Assembly (NCBI GenBank): GCA_021814805.1
Contig: JAKAHT010000001.1
Span: 29,027 to 67,297 of the forward strand
Source of the DNA: a bacterium
GTDB lineage: Bacteria > Patescibacteriota > Minisyncoccia > UBA6257 > GWB1-50-10
Reading direction: 5' to 3'
Length of the DNA: 38,271 nucleotides
A program made the translations under genes and the position numbers. A model generated the notes under the pieces. That model did no database searches. It was given only the letters and a program-made list of their open reading frames with translations, and was not told the DNA's origin. Within the stretch, counting starts at the first letter, position 1; every line of letters starts with the position of its first letter. Positions 1-8,092 of this stretch are shown here, piece by piece.

Positions 1-2360
1 CCGTGTTTCACTTCTACTTTGAGGGGTACCGCAAATTTATCAATGTTCTCCATTATTTTTCTTATTTTATCTGCGGCTTCAATTAGAATATCATCACGAA
101 TTTCAAAGAGCAATTCATCGTGTATGGTGAGGATAAGCTTTATTCCCGAACCGAGGCGGTTTGTTTTTATCATGGCTGTTTTTATTATATCGGCTTCAAG
201 GCTTTGGATGGGCATGTTTATGGCCGCCCTTTCGTTATCAGAGATTATTTTCTGGTTGAGTGATTTATCAAACCATCTCTTGCGGCCGTTTTTATTTTCG
301 ACGAATCCGTTTTCGGCGGAGAAAAGCTTGGTTTCATCCTGCCATTTTTTTATGGTTGGGAAAGTGTCGAAATATTTTTTTATGAAGATAGCAGCTTCAT
401 TCTGGCTAACACCCGACATCTCACTGAAAGCTCTCGGTCCCATTCCGTAAACCACCCCAAAATTCAGAGTTTTCCCCACGCGCCTCTCTTCTTTGGTTAC
501 TTTTTCTTCTGGGATGCCGAATATTTCGCTGGCTGTTTTTGTATGAATATCCAAATTTTTTAAAAAAGCGTCTATGAGGTTTATGTCACCCGATACATCG
601 GCGAGGAGTCTTAATTCGAGTTGAGAGTAATCAAACGAAACCAAGCTCCAGCCTTCGTCTGAAATGAAAACGTCTCTTATTTTTTTGGACCAGGATGATT
701 CCTGGGGTATGTTTTGAAGATTTGGTTTTTCCGAAGATAATCTGCCGGTTGAGGTGCTTGTTTGTACAAAACTGGTTCTCAGTCTGTTGTCGTCGTCGGA
801 TAAATTTATTATCGGCGCGAGGTAGGTGGATTCCATTTTAAATGTTTCCCGGTAGCTTAATATTAAATCTATTATTTTTTCCCCTCTGATCGAAGATAGG
901 GCCTCAAAAGAAGTAGATGGCTGACCTGACTTGGTTTTCTTTATTCTTTTGGATTTTAATTCTCGTCCCTTAAATATTATTTCCGAGACTTGTTTGGGTG
1001 AGTTTATATTGAAGACTGAGCCAGCTTCTTTATATATATCCCGTGACAAACCTTCTAAAACATTTCTCATCTCACCCAGCGTCTTTTGAGCCGACGCCTT
1101 GTCTATTTTTATCCCAATCATTTCCATTTCAGCCAGAACTTCCACGAGCGGCATCTCTATTTCATAAAAAACCTTACTCAAACCGTTTTTTTCTATTTTA
1201 TTTTTGAGTATCAAGAAAGAGTTTTTCCAATCAGACTCGTCTTCGGAAGGTTCCCGGCCGGTTAGGTTTTTTATTATGATTTCTTTAGAAAGACGTACGG
1301 ATTCTGGCTTGTTAAGCCAAAAAGCCACGAAAATATCGAAGATATTTAGAGGCGTTTCCCTATCTTTCTTTATTAATGATTTTATTATCGGTTTCCATTC
1401 CCAAGCCACCTTGAAGTTTTTGCTTCTCAATTTTGTCTCATTAAGATCTTCTTCTTTTGATATAAAAAAAGCATTCAGTATTTTTGTCTCGCTCTCTTTA
1501 GGTGTGCCTTCTATTCTTCCTGATAAGCTCTTGAAGTCCCATCTCTTAAAATAATCCTCCAATTCATTCTTAGGGAGCGATTTTGTTTTAAGATCGATGA
1601 TGTTCAAATTTAACGGGACGTCGCATTTTATTTTGCCCAACTCCTTGGAAATCAGGGCTATCTCTTTAAAAGGTAGGATATTTTTTAATTCTTTGTCTTC
1701 GGGCGATCCTTCGGAAAATATATTTTCCAGACTTCCGAACCGCTTGAGGAGTTTTTCGGCCGTTTTCGGCCCCACGTTTTTTATGCCGGGAATGTTGTCT
1801 GATTTGTCTCCTACCAATCCCTTGTAGTCCGGAAGTAAGGCGGGGGGCAGGCCATATCTTCCAATGACCGCCCCTTCGTCGTAAAGAGAGGTTTCGCTTA
1901 CACCTTTTTTCAGTATTTTTACCAGCACTTTGCCGTCGTCGACAAGCTGAAGGGAATCTAAGTCCCCGGTTAAAATAGTTACGGAAATGTCCTCGTGGCC
2001 GAATTTTTTCGCCAGCGTTCCTATTATGTCATCCGCTTCGAATCCCGGTTTTTCAAATGTTTTTATATTGAAAACCTTGAAAAGTTCCCTTGCTTCTATT
2101 ATTTGGGAAATAAGTTCATCCGGAGCTTTTGGCCTCTTGGCTTTGTAATCATCAAACATCTCCTTGCGGAACGTCGGCTCGGGCCTGTCAAAGGCGGCAG
2201 CCACATAATCAGGCTTTTCTTCTTTTAGTGTTTTTATGAGCAAACTCGAGAGACCGTAAAGAGCGCCCGATGGCCGGCCATCACTCGAGATTAAAGGCGG
2301 CAGAGCATGAAAAGCCCGGTGTATTAAGGAATTTGCGTCTATTAGGAGCAGCTTCTTCAT
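1..2360 (-). CDS. polA: DNA polymerase I (C-terminus cut by window edge)
   Basis: Replicates and repairs DNA, fills gaps and removes primers. About 786 residues are visible. The N-terminal 5' nuclease domain shows DANSLIHRAFHAL, EADDIIGTLA, TGDLDSLQLV and a helix-hairpin-helix stretch (GDKSDNIPGIKNVGPKTA). The C-terminal polymerase domain shows motif A (FDYSQLELRLLA), the O-helix (RRVGKTLNFGVVYGMG) and motif C (TIHDELLFE). The middle region is short and I see no DxE proofreading motif, so the 3'-5' exonuclease is probably absent or inactive, as in Taq polymerase. Only roughly the last 10-15 residues should be missing. The ATG at 2360 lies 1 nt after the tsaE stop, making it the last gene of a ruvB-tsaE-polA operon. 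No Shine-Dalgarno is evident. Confidence 0.97.
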   Translation of the reverse strand, partial: MKKLLLIDANSLIHRAFHALPPLISSDGRPSGALYGLSSLLIKTLKEEKPDYVAAAFDRPEPTFRKEMFDDYKAKRPKAPDELISQIIEARELFKVFNIKTFEKPGFEADDIIGTLAKKFGHEDISVTILTGDLDSLQLVDDGKVLVKILKKGVSETSLYDEGAVIGRYGLPPALLPDYKGLVGDKSDNIPGIKNVGPKTAEKLLKRFGSLENIFSEGSPEDKELKNILPFKEIALISKELGKIKCDVPLNLNIIDLKTKSLPKNELEDYFKRWDFKSLSGRIEGTPKESETKILNAFFISKEEDLNETKLRSKNFKVAWEWKPIIKSLIKKDRETPLNIFDIFVAFWLNKPESVRLSKEIIIKNLTGREPSEDESDWKNSFLILKNKIEKNGLSKVFYEIEMPLVEVLAEMEMIGIKIDKASAQKTLGEMRNVLEGLSRDIYKEAGSVFNINSPKQVSEIIFKGRELKSKRIKKTKSGQPSTSFEALSSIRGEKIIDLILSYRETFKMESTYLAPIINLSDDDNRLRTSFVQTSTSTGRLSSEKPNLQNIPQESSWSKKIRDVFISDEGWSLVSFDYSQLELRLLADVSGDINLIDAFLKNLDIHTKTASEIFGIPEEKVTKEERRVGKTLNFGVVYGMGPRAFSEMSGVSQNEAAIFIKKYFDTFPTIKKWQDETKLFSAENGFVENKNGRKRWFDKSLNQKIISDNERAAINMPIQSLEADIIKTAMIKTNRLGSGIKLILTIHDELLFEIRDDILIEAADKIRKIMENIDKFAVPLKVEVKH

Positions 2361-2361
2361 C

Positions 2362-2805
2362 TTAGCTGATTAAAAAAATCCTTTTGTTCTCGTTCTTGTG
2401 TTTTATGTATATGGATAGAGTTTTGTTTTTAAGGTGTTTTTTTATCAAATCAGCCCACTCCACCGCTATGATATTGTTTTGTCCGGAAAGGGCGGCTTCT
2501 ATTCCGGTCACCTCCAAGTCTCTTTTTGTTTTTATGCGATAAGCGTCTACGTGGTAAAAGTTTTTATATTTTTTGTTTTTGAGGATGCTATATCTTCTGA
2601 CCATTAAAAAAGTCGGGCTGGTTATTTTGTTTTTTATTCCCAAGCCCCTACCCAGTCCTTTTATAAATGTCGTTTTACCGGACCCCAAATCGCCGTTTAG
2701 GGCTATTAAAAAATTACCAGATCCGTTTTTTAATATTTCTTCGCCGAGCACTCTGCCTAGTTTAACTGTCTCTAAGTTTGACTTAGTTTCTATTCTCAAT
2801 TTCAT
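2362..2805 (-). CDS. tsaE: tRNA threonylcarbamoyladenosine biosynthesis ATPase TsaE
   Basis: P-loop ATPase partner of TsaB/TsaD in making t6A37 on ANN-decoding tRNAs. The 147-residue length is normal for the family. Walker A is GDLGSGKTTFIKGLG near residues 39-53, followed by SPTFLMVRRY and the YHVDAYRI motif with the conserved Asp; VEWADLI near residue 115 is also typical. The ATG overlaps the ruvB stop by one base (TAATG) and the stop is 1 nt before polA, so translation of the three genes is probably coupled. Confidence 0.95.
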   Translation of the reverse strand: MKLRIETKSNLETVKLGRVLGEEILKNGSGNFLIALNGDLGSGKTTFIKGLGRGLGIKNKITSPTFLMVRRYSILKNKKYKNFYHVDAYRIKTKRDLEVTGIEAALSGQNNIIAVEWADLIKKHLKNKTLSIYIKHKNENKRIFLIS

Positions 2806-3806
2806 TAGATCAGTTTACGCGTTTTATCGAGCTTCAGGTGTTTATAAGCAAGATCGGTTGCCGTCCGGCCGGACGGAGTTCTATTTAATAGTCCGATTTT
2901 CATAAGAAACGGTTCATAAACTTCTTCAATTGTATCCATTTCCTCGTTCAGGGCAGCCGCCAGAGTTTTCAAGCCGACCGGTCCGCCACCGAATTTTGTC
3001 ATTATTGTTTTTAAGAGTTCGCGGTCGGCCTCCTCGAGTCCTAAAGAGTCCACCTCGAGCATTTCCAGTGTTTTTTCAACCACTTCGCCGCTTATTTCTT
3101 TTTTCTTGTTAACTTGGGCATAATCTCTGGCTCTCTTTAACAATCTATTGGCGACCCTCGGTGTAAATCTAGAAGCTTCGGCAAGTTTTTTAATTGCTTC
3201 TTCTGCTATTTCGACGTTCAGTATCTTAGCCGATCGCTTTATTATTTTTTCCACGTCCTCGTTTTGATAATAATCCAACCTAAACGTCGCTCCGAATCTG
3301 GAACGGAGAGGAGAGGAAAGTAAGTTGACTTTAGTTGTGGCCCCTATGACGGTAAAAGGCGGCAGATCCAAGGTGAAGGTTTTAGCCGCCGGACCCTTGC
3401 CTATTATAAGGTGCAGTTTTCTGGACTCCATGGCCGGATAAAATATTTCTTCCACCAGTTTGTTTATCCTGTGTATTTCATCTATAAAAAGTATCTCGTT
3501 GGGTTCGAGGTTAGATAATATGGCGGCTATGTCGCCCGGCTTTTCCAGAGCCGGACCCGAAGTGGATCTGACCCCCACGCCCATTTCTTTGCCTATTATA
3601 TAAGCTAAGGTGGTTTTTCCGAGACCGGCCTGACCGTAAAATAAAAGGTGGTCCGAACTTTCGCCTCTTTCTTTAGCCGCTCCGATTATGAGCTTGAGAT
3701 GATTTTTTATCTTGTCTTGGCCAACATATTCGCCGAAAGTTTTGGGTCTTAAGAGCTGCTCTATGCTTTCCGATTCCTCGTTTGTTGTTTTTTCTTTTTT
3801 ATCCAT
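2805..3806 (-). CDS. ruvB: Holliday junction branch migration helicase RuvB
   Basis: AAA+ motor that drives branch migration with RuvA (ruvA is at 8422 in this window). 333 residues, normal length. Walker A is GQAGLGKTTLAYIIG near residue 60, Walker B/DExH is LFIDEIHRI near 107, sensor 1 is VIGATTK, and the SRFGATFRLDYY stretch and a C-terminal winged-helix domain (GPVGLKTLAAALNE) follow. First gene of ruvB-tsaE-polA. A TATAAT sits at 3829-3824 on the minus strand, giving a very short leader without Shine-Dalgarno. Confidence 0.97.
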   Translation of the reverse strand: MDKKEKTTNEESESIEQLLRPKTFGEYVGQDKIKNHLKLIIGAAKERGESSDHLLFYGQAGLGKTTLAYIIGKEMGVGVRSTSGPALEKPGDIAAILSNLEPNEILFIDEIHRINKLVEEIFYPAMESRKLHLIIGKGPAAKTFTLDLPPFTVIGATTKVNLLSSPLRSRFGATFRLDYYQNEDVEKIIKRSAKILNVEIAEEAIKKLAEASRFTPRVANRLLKRARDYAQVNKKKEISGEVVEKTLEMLEVDSLGLEEADRELLKTIMTKFGGGPVGLKTLAAALNEEMDTIEEVYEPFLMKIGLLNRTPSGRTATDLAYKHLKLDKTRKLI

Positions 3807-3823
3807 AACCCTGTTTATTGGTT

Positions 3824-3829
3824 ATTATA
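3824..3829 (-). promoter_or_regulatory. -10 box upstream of ruvB
   Basis: Perfect TATAAT on the minus strand, 17 nt before the ruvB ATG, predicting a leader of about 10 nt. I see no convincing -35 at 16-18 bp spacing. Confidence 0.55.
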
Positions 3830-3878
3830 CACCAAAAAAGCTTTATTTTTCCTACATTTTGGAGGGAGAGTTATACCC

Positions 3879-3907
3879 TTGACATTTATATATGTTTATG
3901 CTAATAT
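3879..3907 (+). promoter_or_regulatory. Strong sigma70-type promoter for the 3.9 kb ncRNA
   Basis: TTGACA (3879-3884), 17 bp spacer, TAATAT (3902-3907), with TG one base upstream of the -10 (extended -10). It is the best consensus promoter in the window. Transcription should start near 3914. No open reading frame of note follows; the product is the structured RNA described next. Confidence 0.8.
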
Positions 3908-3913
3908 GGTCCT

Positions 3914-4057
3914 TGTCTTTAATTGGAGGCCTGTGGGCAGGAGATATTCTCCAGAATTTGGACTGCTTGGTTCCGGCTGGGCTAATCCTCGAGAAAATCT
4001 CACATAAAGCCTCTCCTTACGGCATTATGCCCACAGACCTCCCACTAAAGGCTTTTT
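3914..4057 (+). ncRNA. Structured small RNA, 6S-like candidate
   Basis: About 144 nt between a near-consensus promoter and a T-rich tail (4053-4061). The ends form a long closing stem: 3925-3939 pairs with 4028-4042 over 14 base pairs with one C/A mismatch. Inside are GGAGA/UCUCC (3940-3952, alternative partner 4012-4016), a 29-nt hairpin at 3960-3988 and GAGA/UCUC at 3991-4001. The 3960-3988 hairpin relies on G-U pairs that exist only on the plus strand, which supports this orientation. A rod with a long closing stem and interrupted centre is the layout of 6S RNA, which mimics an open promoter and binds RNA polymerase; that identity is inference. An alternative terminator pairing is AAAGCCU (4006-4012) with AGGCUUU (4049-4055). 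Confidence 0.55.
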
Positions 4058-4061
4058 TATT

Positions 4062-5738
4062 TTAAGAAATGTCCCAAATTAAGGGGCCGGTTAATCTTTC
4101 TATCTCATCGAGGCTTGTTATGCCTTGCAAAACTTTAAGTAGCCCATCCTCTTGCATCGTCACCATACCTTGGGCCCTGGCTAGATCCTTAAGTTGTATT
4201 TCGGTTGGGTTCCCGTAAATGGCCGATTCTATTTTTTCGTCCACGACAAAAAGTTCAAAGACCGAGGTTCTACCTTTATATCCCAAACCGGCGCACTTGT
4301 CGCATCCCACAGCGCTCCAAATTTTATAGTTTTTATACAGTGATGTATCAACCCTTTTAGGAAGCCTTTTAAGTAGTTTTTCTATGTTGTTTTTGGTTGT
4401 TTCGTCGAGTTCTTTTTCTTTTTTGCACGAAGAACAAAGTTTTCTTACGAGTCTTTGGGCTATAATGAGGCTTAAAGAAGGTCCCAGTATATTAGATGGA
4501 ACATCGAGGTCCATAAGTCTCGGTATGGCTCCCACGGCGTCGTTGGTGTGGAGAGTGGAGAAAACCAGGTGGCCTGTCAGGGCGGCGTTTAGAGCTATTT
4601 CGGCCGTCTCTTTATCTCTTATTTCGCCGACTAGTATTATGTTCGGATCCTGTCTCAAGATAGATCGAAGTCCGGAAGCAAAGGTGTAGCCTGCGTCCTG
4701 GTCTATTTGAGTTTGAGAAATCCCAGCCAGATGGTATTCTATCGGATCTTCGACTGTTATTATCTTTATTTCCGGTTTAAACACCTTCCTTAAAAAGGCA
4801 TAAAGTGTGGTGGTTTTACCCGATCCGGTGGGTCCGGTATTCAATATGAGCCCGTTAGGTTTTTTTATTTCGCTTTCCACTATCTCTAAATCGTCCGGTC
4901 GCCACCCGAGTTCTTCCAGATTTACTTTCAAAGATAACGGATCCAAGAGTCTTAAGACCACGGTTTCTCCGTAGTCGGAGGGTATTATCGATGTCCTTAT
5001 TTCTATGTCTCGGTCGGACAGAGCTATGGTGAAGCGGCCGTCCTGCGACTCGTTGGTTATGTTTATTTTTAAATTAGACAGGAGTTTTATCCTGGTAACG
5101 ATAGATTTATAAGTTATTTGGTTGAATTTATCGTAAGCATTATGCAGTAATCCGTCGATTCTAAGTCTCAGTATCCCATTCTCTTCGGCCGGCTCCAAAT
5201 GAATATCCGAAGCTCCGAGGGCTATGGCACCCGAAAGTATTATTTCTAGGATTTGAGATAAATAAGGACTATCGAAATCGGTCAGTAGTTTATTCAGGTC
5301 TTCTAAGCTTTTTATTTTTTGCTGCAATTCTTTTAATTTGCTCTCGTCTATCTCAACTTTACCGCTGATTTCTTTGTCCGGGACTATATATTTGTAGTAG
5401 CTCCAAGCGTGATTCAGGCTCGACATTGAGACGGTATAAAGAGAAACATCCAGTTTTTCTTTTATCTTCTGTATAATTTTTTTTGTCTCTTCGAGTTCCG
5501 GATCGAAAACAGCCACTGAAGCCACTTTATTAACTATCCGAAAAGGCGCGAGAAGAGCTTTTTTTGAGTCCGATTCCGGAATGAGCTCCATAGCCTTTAT
5601 TTCGGTCGGGACCTTATTGGAGATCAGATTCAAATAAGGGAGTTTATTTTTATCAGCGCGTCTTTTGGCGTCATTTTCTTCGGCGTCTCTTTTTTGATTT
5701 TTCAGTTCTTCTTCTATGTCTTTTTTGGATTGAAACAT
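4062..5738 (-). CDS. pilB: Type II/IV secretion ATPase, PilB/GspE family
   Basis: Hexameric cytoplasmic ATPase expected to power type IV pilus extension or related secretion. 558 residues, full length. An N-terminal divergent MshEN-like region (about 60-130) is followed by the GspE N2 motif GASDIHLEP (near 175), Walker A GPTGSGKTTTLYAFL (near 305), the Asp box ITVEDPIEY, Walker B NIILVGEIRD and the His box STLHTNDAV. Two CxxC pairs (CSSC, CDKC) near 432 and 475 form the usual zinc site. No other pilus gene is visible here. TATAAT lies 7 nt before the ATG, so the mRNA should be leaderless. PilB is more likely than GspE because type IV pili are widespread in this kind of organism (inference). 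Confidence 0.9.
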   Translation of the reverse strand: MFQSKKDIEEELKNQKRDAEENDAKRRADKNKLPYLNLISNKVPTEIKAMELIPESDSKKALLAPFRIVNKVASVAVFDPELEETKKIIQKIKEKLDVSLYTVSMSSLNHAWSYYKYIVPDKEISGKVEIDESKLKELQQKIKSLEDLNKLLTDFDSPYLSQILEIILSGAIALGASDIHLEPAEENGILRLRIDGLLHNAYDKFNQITYKSIVTRIKLLSNLKINITNESQDGRFTIALSDRDIEIRTSIIPSDYGETVVLRLLDPLSLKVNLEELGWRPDDLEIVESEIKKPNGLILNTGPTGSGKTTTLYAFLRKVFKPEIKIITVEDPIEYHLAGISQTQIDQDAGYTFASGLRSILRQDPNIILVGEIRDKETAEIALNAALTGHLVFSTLHTNDAVGAIPRLMDLDVPSNILGPSLSLIIAQRLVRKLCSSCKKEKELDETTKNNIEKLLKRLPKRVDTSLYKNYKIWSAVGCDKCAGLGYKGRTSVFELFVVDEKIESAIYGNPTEIQLKDLARAQGMVTMQEDGLLKVLQGITSLDEIERLTGPLIWDIS

Positions 5739-5745
5739 TGGTTAA

Positions 5746-5751
5746 ATTATA
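5746..5751 (-). promoter_or_regulatory. -10 box of pilB; predicts leaderless mRNA
   Basis: Perfect TATAAT on the minus strand ending 7 nt before the pilB ATG. Transcription should begin at or next to the A of the start codon. The -35 is weak (TTACTA at 5773-5768, 16 bp spacing). Confidence 0.6.
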
Positions 5752-5794
5752 ACCCAAAAGTCGCCTTTAGTAACCGGCGGAGGCATTAGATATA

Positions 5795-5823
5795 TTGACT
5801 TATATTGGATATTATTGTATGGT
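5795..5823 (+). promoter_or_regulatory. Promoter of the lipoprotein gene
   Basis: TTGACT (5795-5800), 17 bp spacer, TATGGT (5818-5823). It predicts a leader of about 42 nt, long enough to hold the ribosome binding site at 5851-5863, unlike the leaderless neighbours. Confidence 0.5.
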
Positions 5824-5850
5824 ATTAAAGACAAGCAATATAAACAATTT

Positions 5851-5863
5851 GGAAAGGAGGTGA
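5851..5863 (+). promoter_or_regulatory. Very strong Shine-Dalgarno sequence
   Basis: AAAGGAGGTGA matches the 16S 3' end over ten or more bases, 8 nt before the ATG at 5872. It fixes the start codon. Most genes in this window have no Shine-Dalgarno, so this one stands out. Confidence 0.75.
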
Positions 5864-5871
5864 AGGCCGTT

Positions 5872-6309
5872 ATGACTTTCATCGTAAAAATTTTATCCGC
5901 ATTTATCTTGATAGCCGCCTTGATGAGCCTTAATGGATGCTTTACCTTGTATCCGTATAAGACAACCATTGTTGATGTCGGCAGAGGGGAAATCATACAG
6001 AAGGGAGGGTTCCCTATAACTTTTGGAGGAGTAAAAGCCATAAACAATTCGCCCTATCATGTTGATTTCATAGAGAGCGGCAAATGGGGCGAGGAATATT
6101 ATGCTCTAAATGTTCCTCCCGGAGGCAGCTGGTTCTTCTATTGGGATTATGATGAATATCCCAGCATGCTTCTCACGGCGAGATTGACCGGGACAGGAAA
6201 GACAGTTTCTCAATCCTTTACCGGAGGGTATGGGTCCTATACGCCACCACCGAGATCTTGGACAGTATACCTGGATAACTATGGAAACCTCGGGGCTTAC
6301 TCAAGATAG
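5872..6309 (+). CDS. Small predicted lipoprotein of unknown function
   Basis: 145 residues. A lipoprotein signal peptide is clear: MTFIVKILSAF, a hydrophobic core and the lipobox LNGC with Cys at about residue 23. The mature part of about 120 residues is rich in Gly, Tyr, Phe and Pro and looks like a small beta-sandwich (VPPGGSWFFYWDYDEYP, TGGYGSYTPPP); I do not recognise a family. The start is chosen from the strong Shine-Dalgarno; an in-frame GTG at 5860 is less likely because it lies inside that site. The gene is a single-gene unit with its own promoter and strong terminator. That layout differs from its neighbours and may mark recent acquisition (inference). Confidence 0.8.
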   Translation: MTFIVKILSAFILIAALMSLNGCFTLYPYKTTIVDVGRGEIIQKGGFPITFGGVKAINNSPYHVDFIESGKWGEEYYALNVPPGGSWFFYWDYDEYPSMLLTARLTGTGKTVSQSFTGGYGSYTPPPRSWTVYLDNYGNLGAYSR

Positions 6310-6320
6310 GCGATTGAAAG

Positions 6321-6358
6321 GCGGCATGTCTCTGCAATAAAGAGCATGCCGCTTTTGC
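6321..6358 (+). terminator. Rho-independent terminator after the lipoprotein gene
   Basis: Stem GCGGCATG/CATGCCGC plus CTCT/AGAG with one bulged T, 7-nt loop (6334-6340), followed by TTTTGCTTT. Strong and placed 12 nt after the stop codon. Confidence 0.9.
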
Positions 6359-6375
6359 TTTATATATCATTGTGC

Positions 6376-6404
6376 TTGAAAATTGAGCCCCAAAAATCGA
6401 AAAT
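6376..6404 (+). promoter_or_regulatory. Predicted leaderless promoter of mutM
   Basis: TTGAAA (6376-6381), 17 bp spacer, GAAAAT (6399-6404), then 6 nt to the mutM ATG. The -10 matches consensus at four of six positions; the spacing matches the other leaderless genes here. Confidence 0.4.
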
Positions 6405-6410
6405 TTATAT

Positions 6411-7280
6411 ATGCCGGAATTACCGGAAGTTCACATCATGGTTTCGGGTCTCGATAAAGCCGTCTCTGGAAAAAAGATAATCGGCCTTTGGACTGAGTGG
6501 CCGAAGTATTTCAAGTACCCGGAAGGCGAGCCGGCTTTTACTAGGAACATTCTCAGAAAGAAAATCGTCGGAGTGGAAAGGCTCGGTAAAAATATATTGT
6601 TTCGTTTATCAGGAGGATATCTGATGCTTGTCCATCAAAAGATGACCGGTCGTTTTTTGATTGGTCGGTGGAGGGGTGAAATGACGAAAGAAAATTTTAA
6701 AAGTGGAACCGACGACCCCAAGGATAAATTCGCGAGGTTGATACTATTCTTGGAAGGGGGTTGGGCGTTGTCTTTTGTCGATATGAGGAAATTCGGAAAA
6801 TTCTTGAGCGGTCGGGAAAGTGAGATTTTAGGCATGCCTGGAGTCCGTGATGTGGGATTAGATCCGTTTTCTCCCGATTTCAAATTCGAGACTTTCCGGA
6901 AGATGTTGAAAACAAGGAGAGTTGCTGTAAAAAAATTCCTTTTGGATCAAAAATTTGTAAGCGGTATTGGCAATATCTATGCCGATGAGATGCTCTGGTA
7001 CGCCAAAATAAATCCCCTCAAAAAATCCAACTCCTTGAGTTCCGCGGAAGCGCGGGTATTGTTTGGAGCCCTGAAGATCATCCTTAAGAAGAGTATAAGA
7101 CTCGGCGGTTCATCGATATCGGACTATCGGGATCTTTTCGGTCGGAAGGGCCGCTATCAGAAGAACTTCTTTGTTTATGGTAAAAATGGCGAAAGATGTT
7201 CTCGTTGCGGCGTAAGCATTAAAAGGATTAAAATCGGAACGAGGAGCGCTCATTTTTGTCCCAAGTGTCAAAAGATATGA
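6411..7280 (+). CDS. mutM: Formamidopyrimidine-DNA glycosylase (Fpg/MutM)
   Basis: Base-excision repair enzyme that removes 8-oxoguanine and formamidopyrimidines and nicks the abasic site. 289 residues. The N-terminus is MPELPEV, giving the catalytic Pro2 and Glu3. RLGKNILF carries the conserved Lys, VDMRKFGKF the conserved Arg/Phe loop, and QKFVSGIGNIYADE is the helix-two-turn-helix signature. The C-terminus has a complete zinc finger, CSRC...CPKC. All key residues are present. The stop overlaps the holA ATG (ATGA). Confidence 0.96.
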   Translation: MPELPEVHIMVSGLDKAVSGKKIIGLWTEWPKYFKYPEGEPAFTRNILRKKIVGVERLGKNILFRLSGGYLMLVHQKMTGRFLIGRWRGEMTKENFKSGTDDPKDKFARLILFLEGGWALSFVDMRKFGKFLSGRESEILGMPGVRDVGLDPFSPDFKFETFRKMLKTRRVAVKKFLLDQKFVSGIGNIYADEMLWYAKINPLKKSNSLSSAEARVLFGALKIILKKSIRLGGSSISDYRDLFGRKGRYQKNFFVYGKNGERCSRCGVSIKRIKIGTRSAHFCPKCQKI

Positions 7281-8092
7281 TTCATTATTTTTACGGCCCT
7301 GATTCCCTGAGAAGGAATCTTAAATTCAAAGATGCTTTAAACGAAATCTCCAAGAAGTCCGGCACTGTCGAGGAGATGGATGTCGATTTGGATGAAAAAG
7401 AAGATGCTTGGAAAGAAATCAAAGAGTTTGTAAACCAGCAGTCGATTTTCGGCGGGGTGAAGGTGGCGGTAGTCAGAAACCCTTCTTTTTCTGAAGATGA
7501 AAGATGGCTGGATTTCCTGAGGCAAAAGATATCTGACGGCAATATTCATATTTTTATGTCCGAGAGCCGCGCAAAGCCCCTTAAGGCCTTTGAATTTTTA
7601 GTCAAAAAACCTTCGGATTTTTACGAGTTCCAGGAACTTACCGGCAGCAACCTTTCTTCTTTCGTCGTATCGGAATCTAAAAAAAGAGGTTTCTCTTTTT
7701 CGCCTGAGGCTCTGTCTTTTTTTGTCTCATTTTTGGAAGGGCAAAAAGAAGGCAAAAGTTGGATGGCTGTAAATGAAATTGAAAAATTTTCTTTTTTAAG
7801 CAGAGAAACGATTTCCTTGGAGGATATGGCGAAGTCATCCCGTTTCCCTGACTTCGATGAGGTTTGGGTTTTGACCAAAAGGATTTTGAATTCGGATAAA
7901 TTGGGAGAAAGAGCTTATTTTCTGGAAAAACTTTTTATGGAAGAGGCTGACCCTTCTTATGTGTTTAACTCCCTAGCTTTCGGAGCAAAAGGCAGGGATC
8001 TTATGAAACTATCCGACTACGATATTATGGTAAAAAGCGGGAAACTTGATTTTCCCGAAGCGTTATTTAGTTTTGTTTTGGGAGGAGTTTAA
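7277..8092 (+). CDS. holA: DNA polymerase III delta subunit (clamp loader)
   Basis: Clamp-loader subunit that opens the beta sliding clamp. 271 residues starting at the ATG that overlaps the mutM stop (ATGA). Weakly conserved family, recognised from the N-terminal start IHYFYGPDSL, the SIFGGVKVAVVRN strand region, the interior WVLTKRIL region and the C-terminal helix KSGKLDFPEALFSFVL. The neighbour is rpsT, the usual partner of holA in many bacteria. The 3' end overlaps the convergent rpsT by 30 nt, so there is no room for a terminator between them. Confidence 0.85.
   Translation: MIHYFYGPDSLRRNLKFKDALNEISKKSGTVEEMDVDLDEKEDAWKEIKEFVNQQSIFGGVKVAVVRNPSFSEDERWLDFLRQKISDGNIHIFMSESRAKPLKAFEFLVKKPSDFYEFQELTGSNLSSFVVSESKKRGFSFSPEALSFFVSFLEGQKEGKSWMAVNEIEKFSFLSRETISLEDMAKSSRFPDFDEVWVLTKRILNSDKLGERAYFLEKLFMEEADPSYVFNSLAFGAKGRDLMKLSDYDIMVKSGKLDFPEALFSFVLGGV

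Noticed and set aside
3914..4057. Signal recognition particle RNA on the minus strand (a CCGGAA...AAGCAG stretch resembles helix 8)
   Set aside because: On the minus strand the flanking helix fails (C-A and C-C mismatches), while the plus-strand fold has valid G-U pairs, and the strong promoter points to the plus strand.
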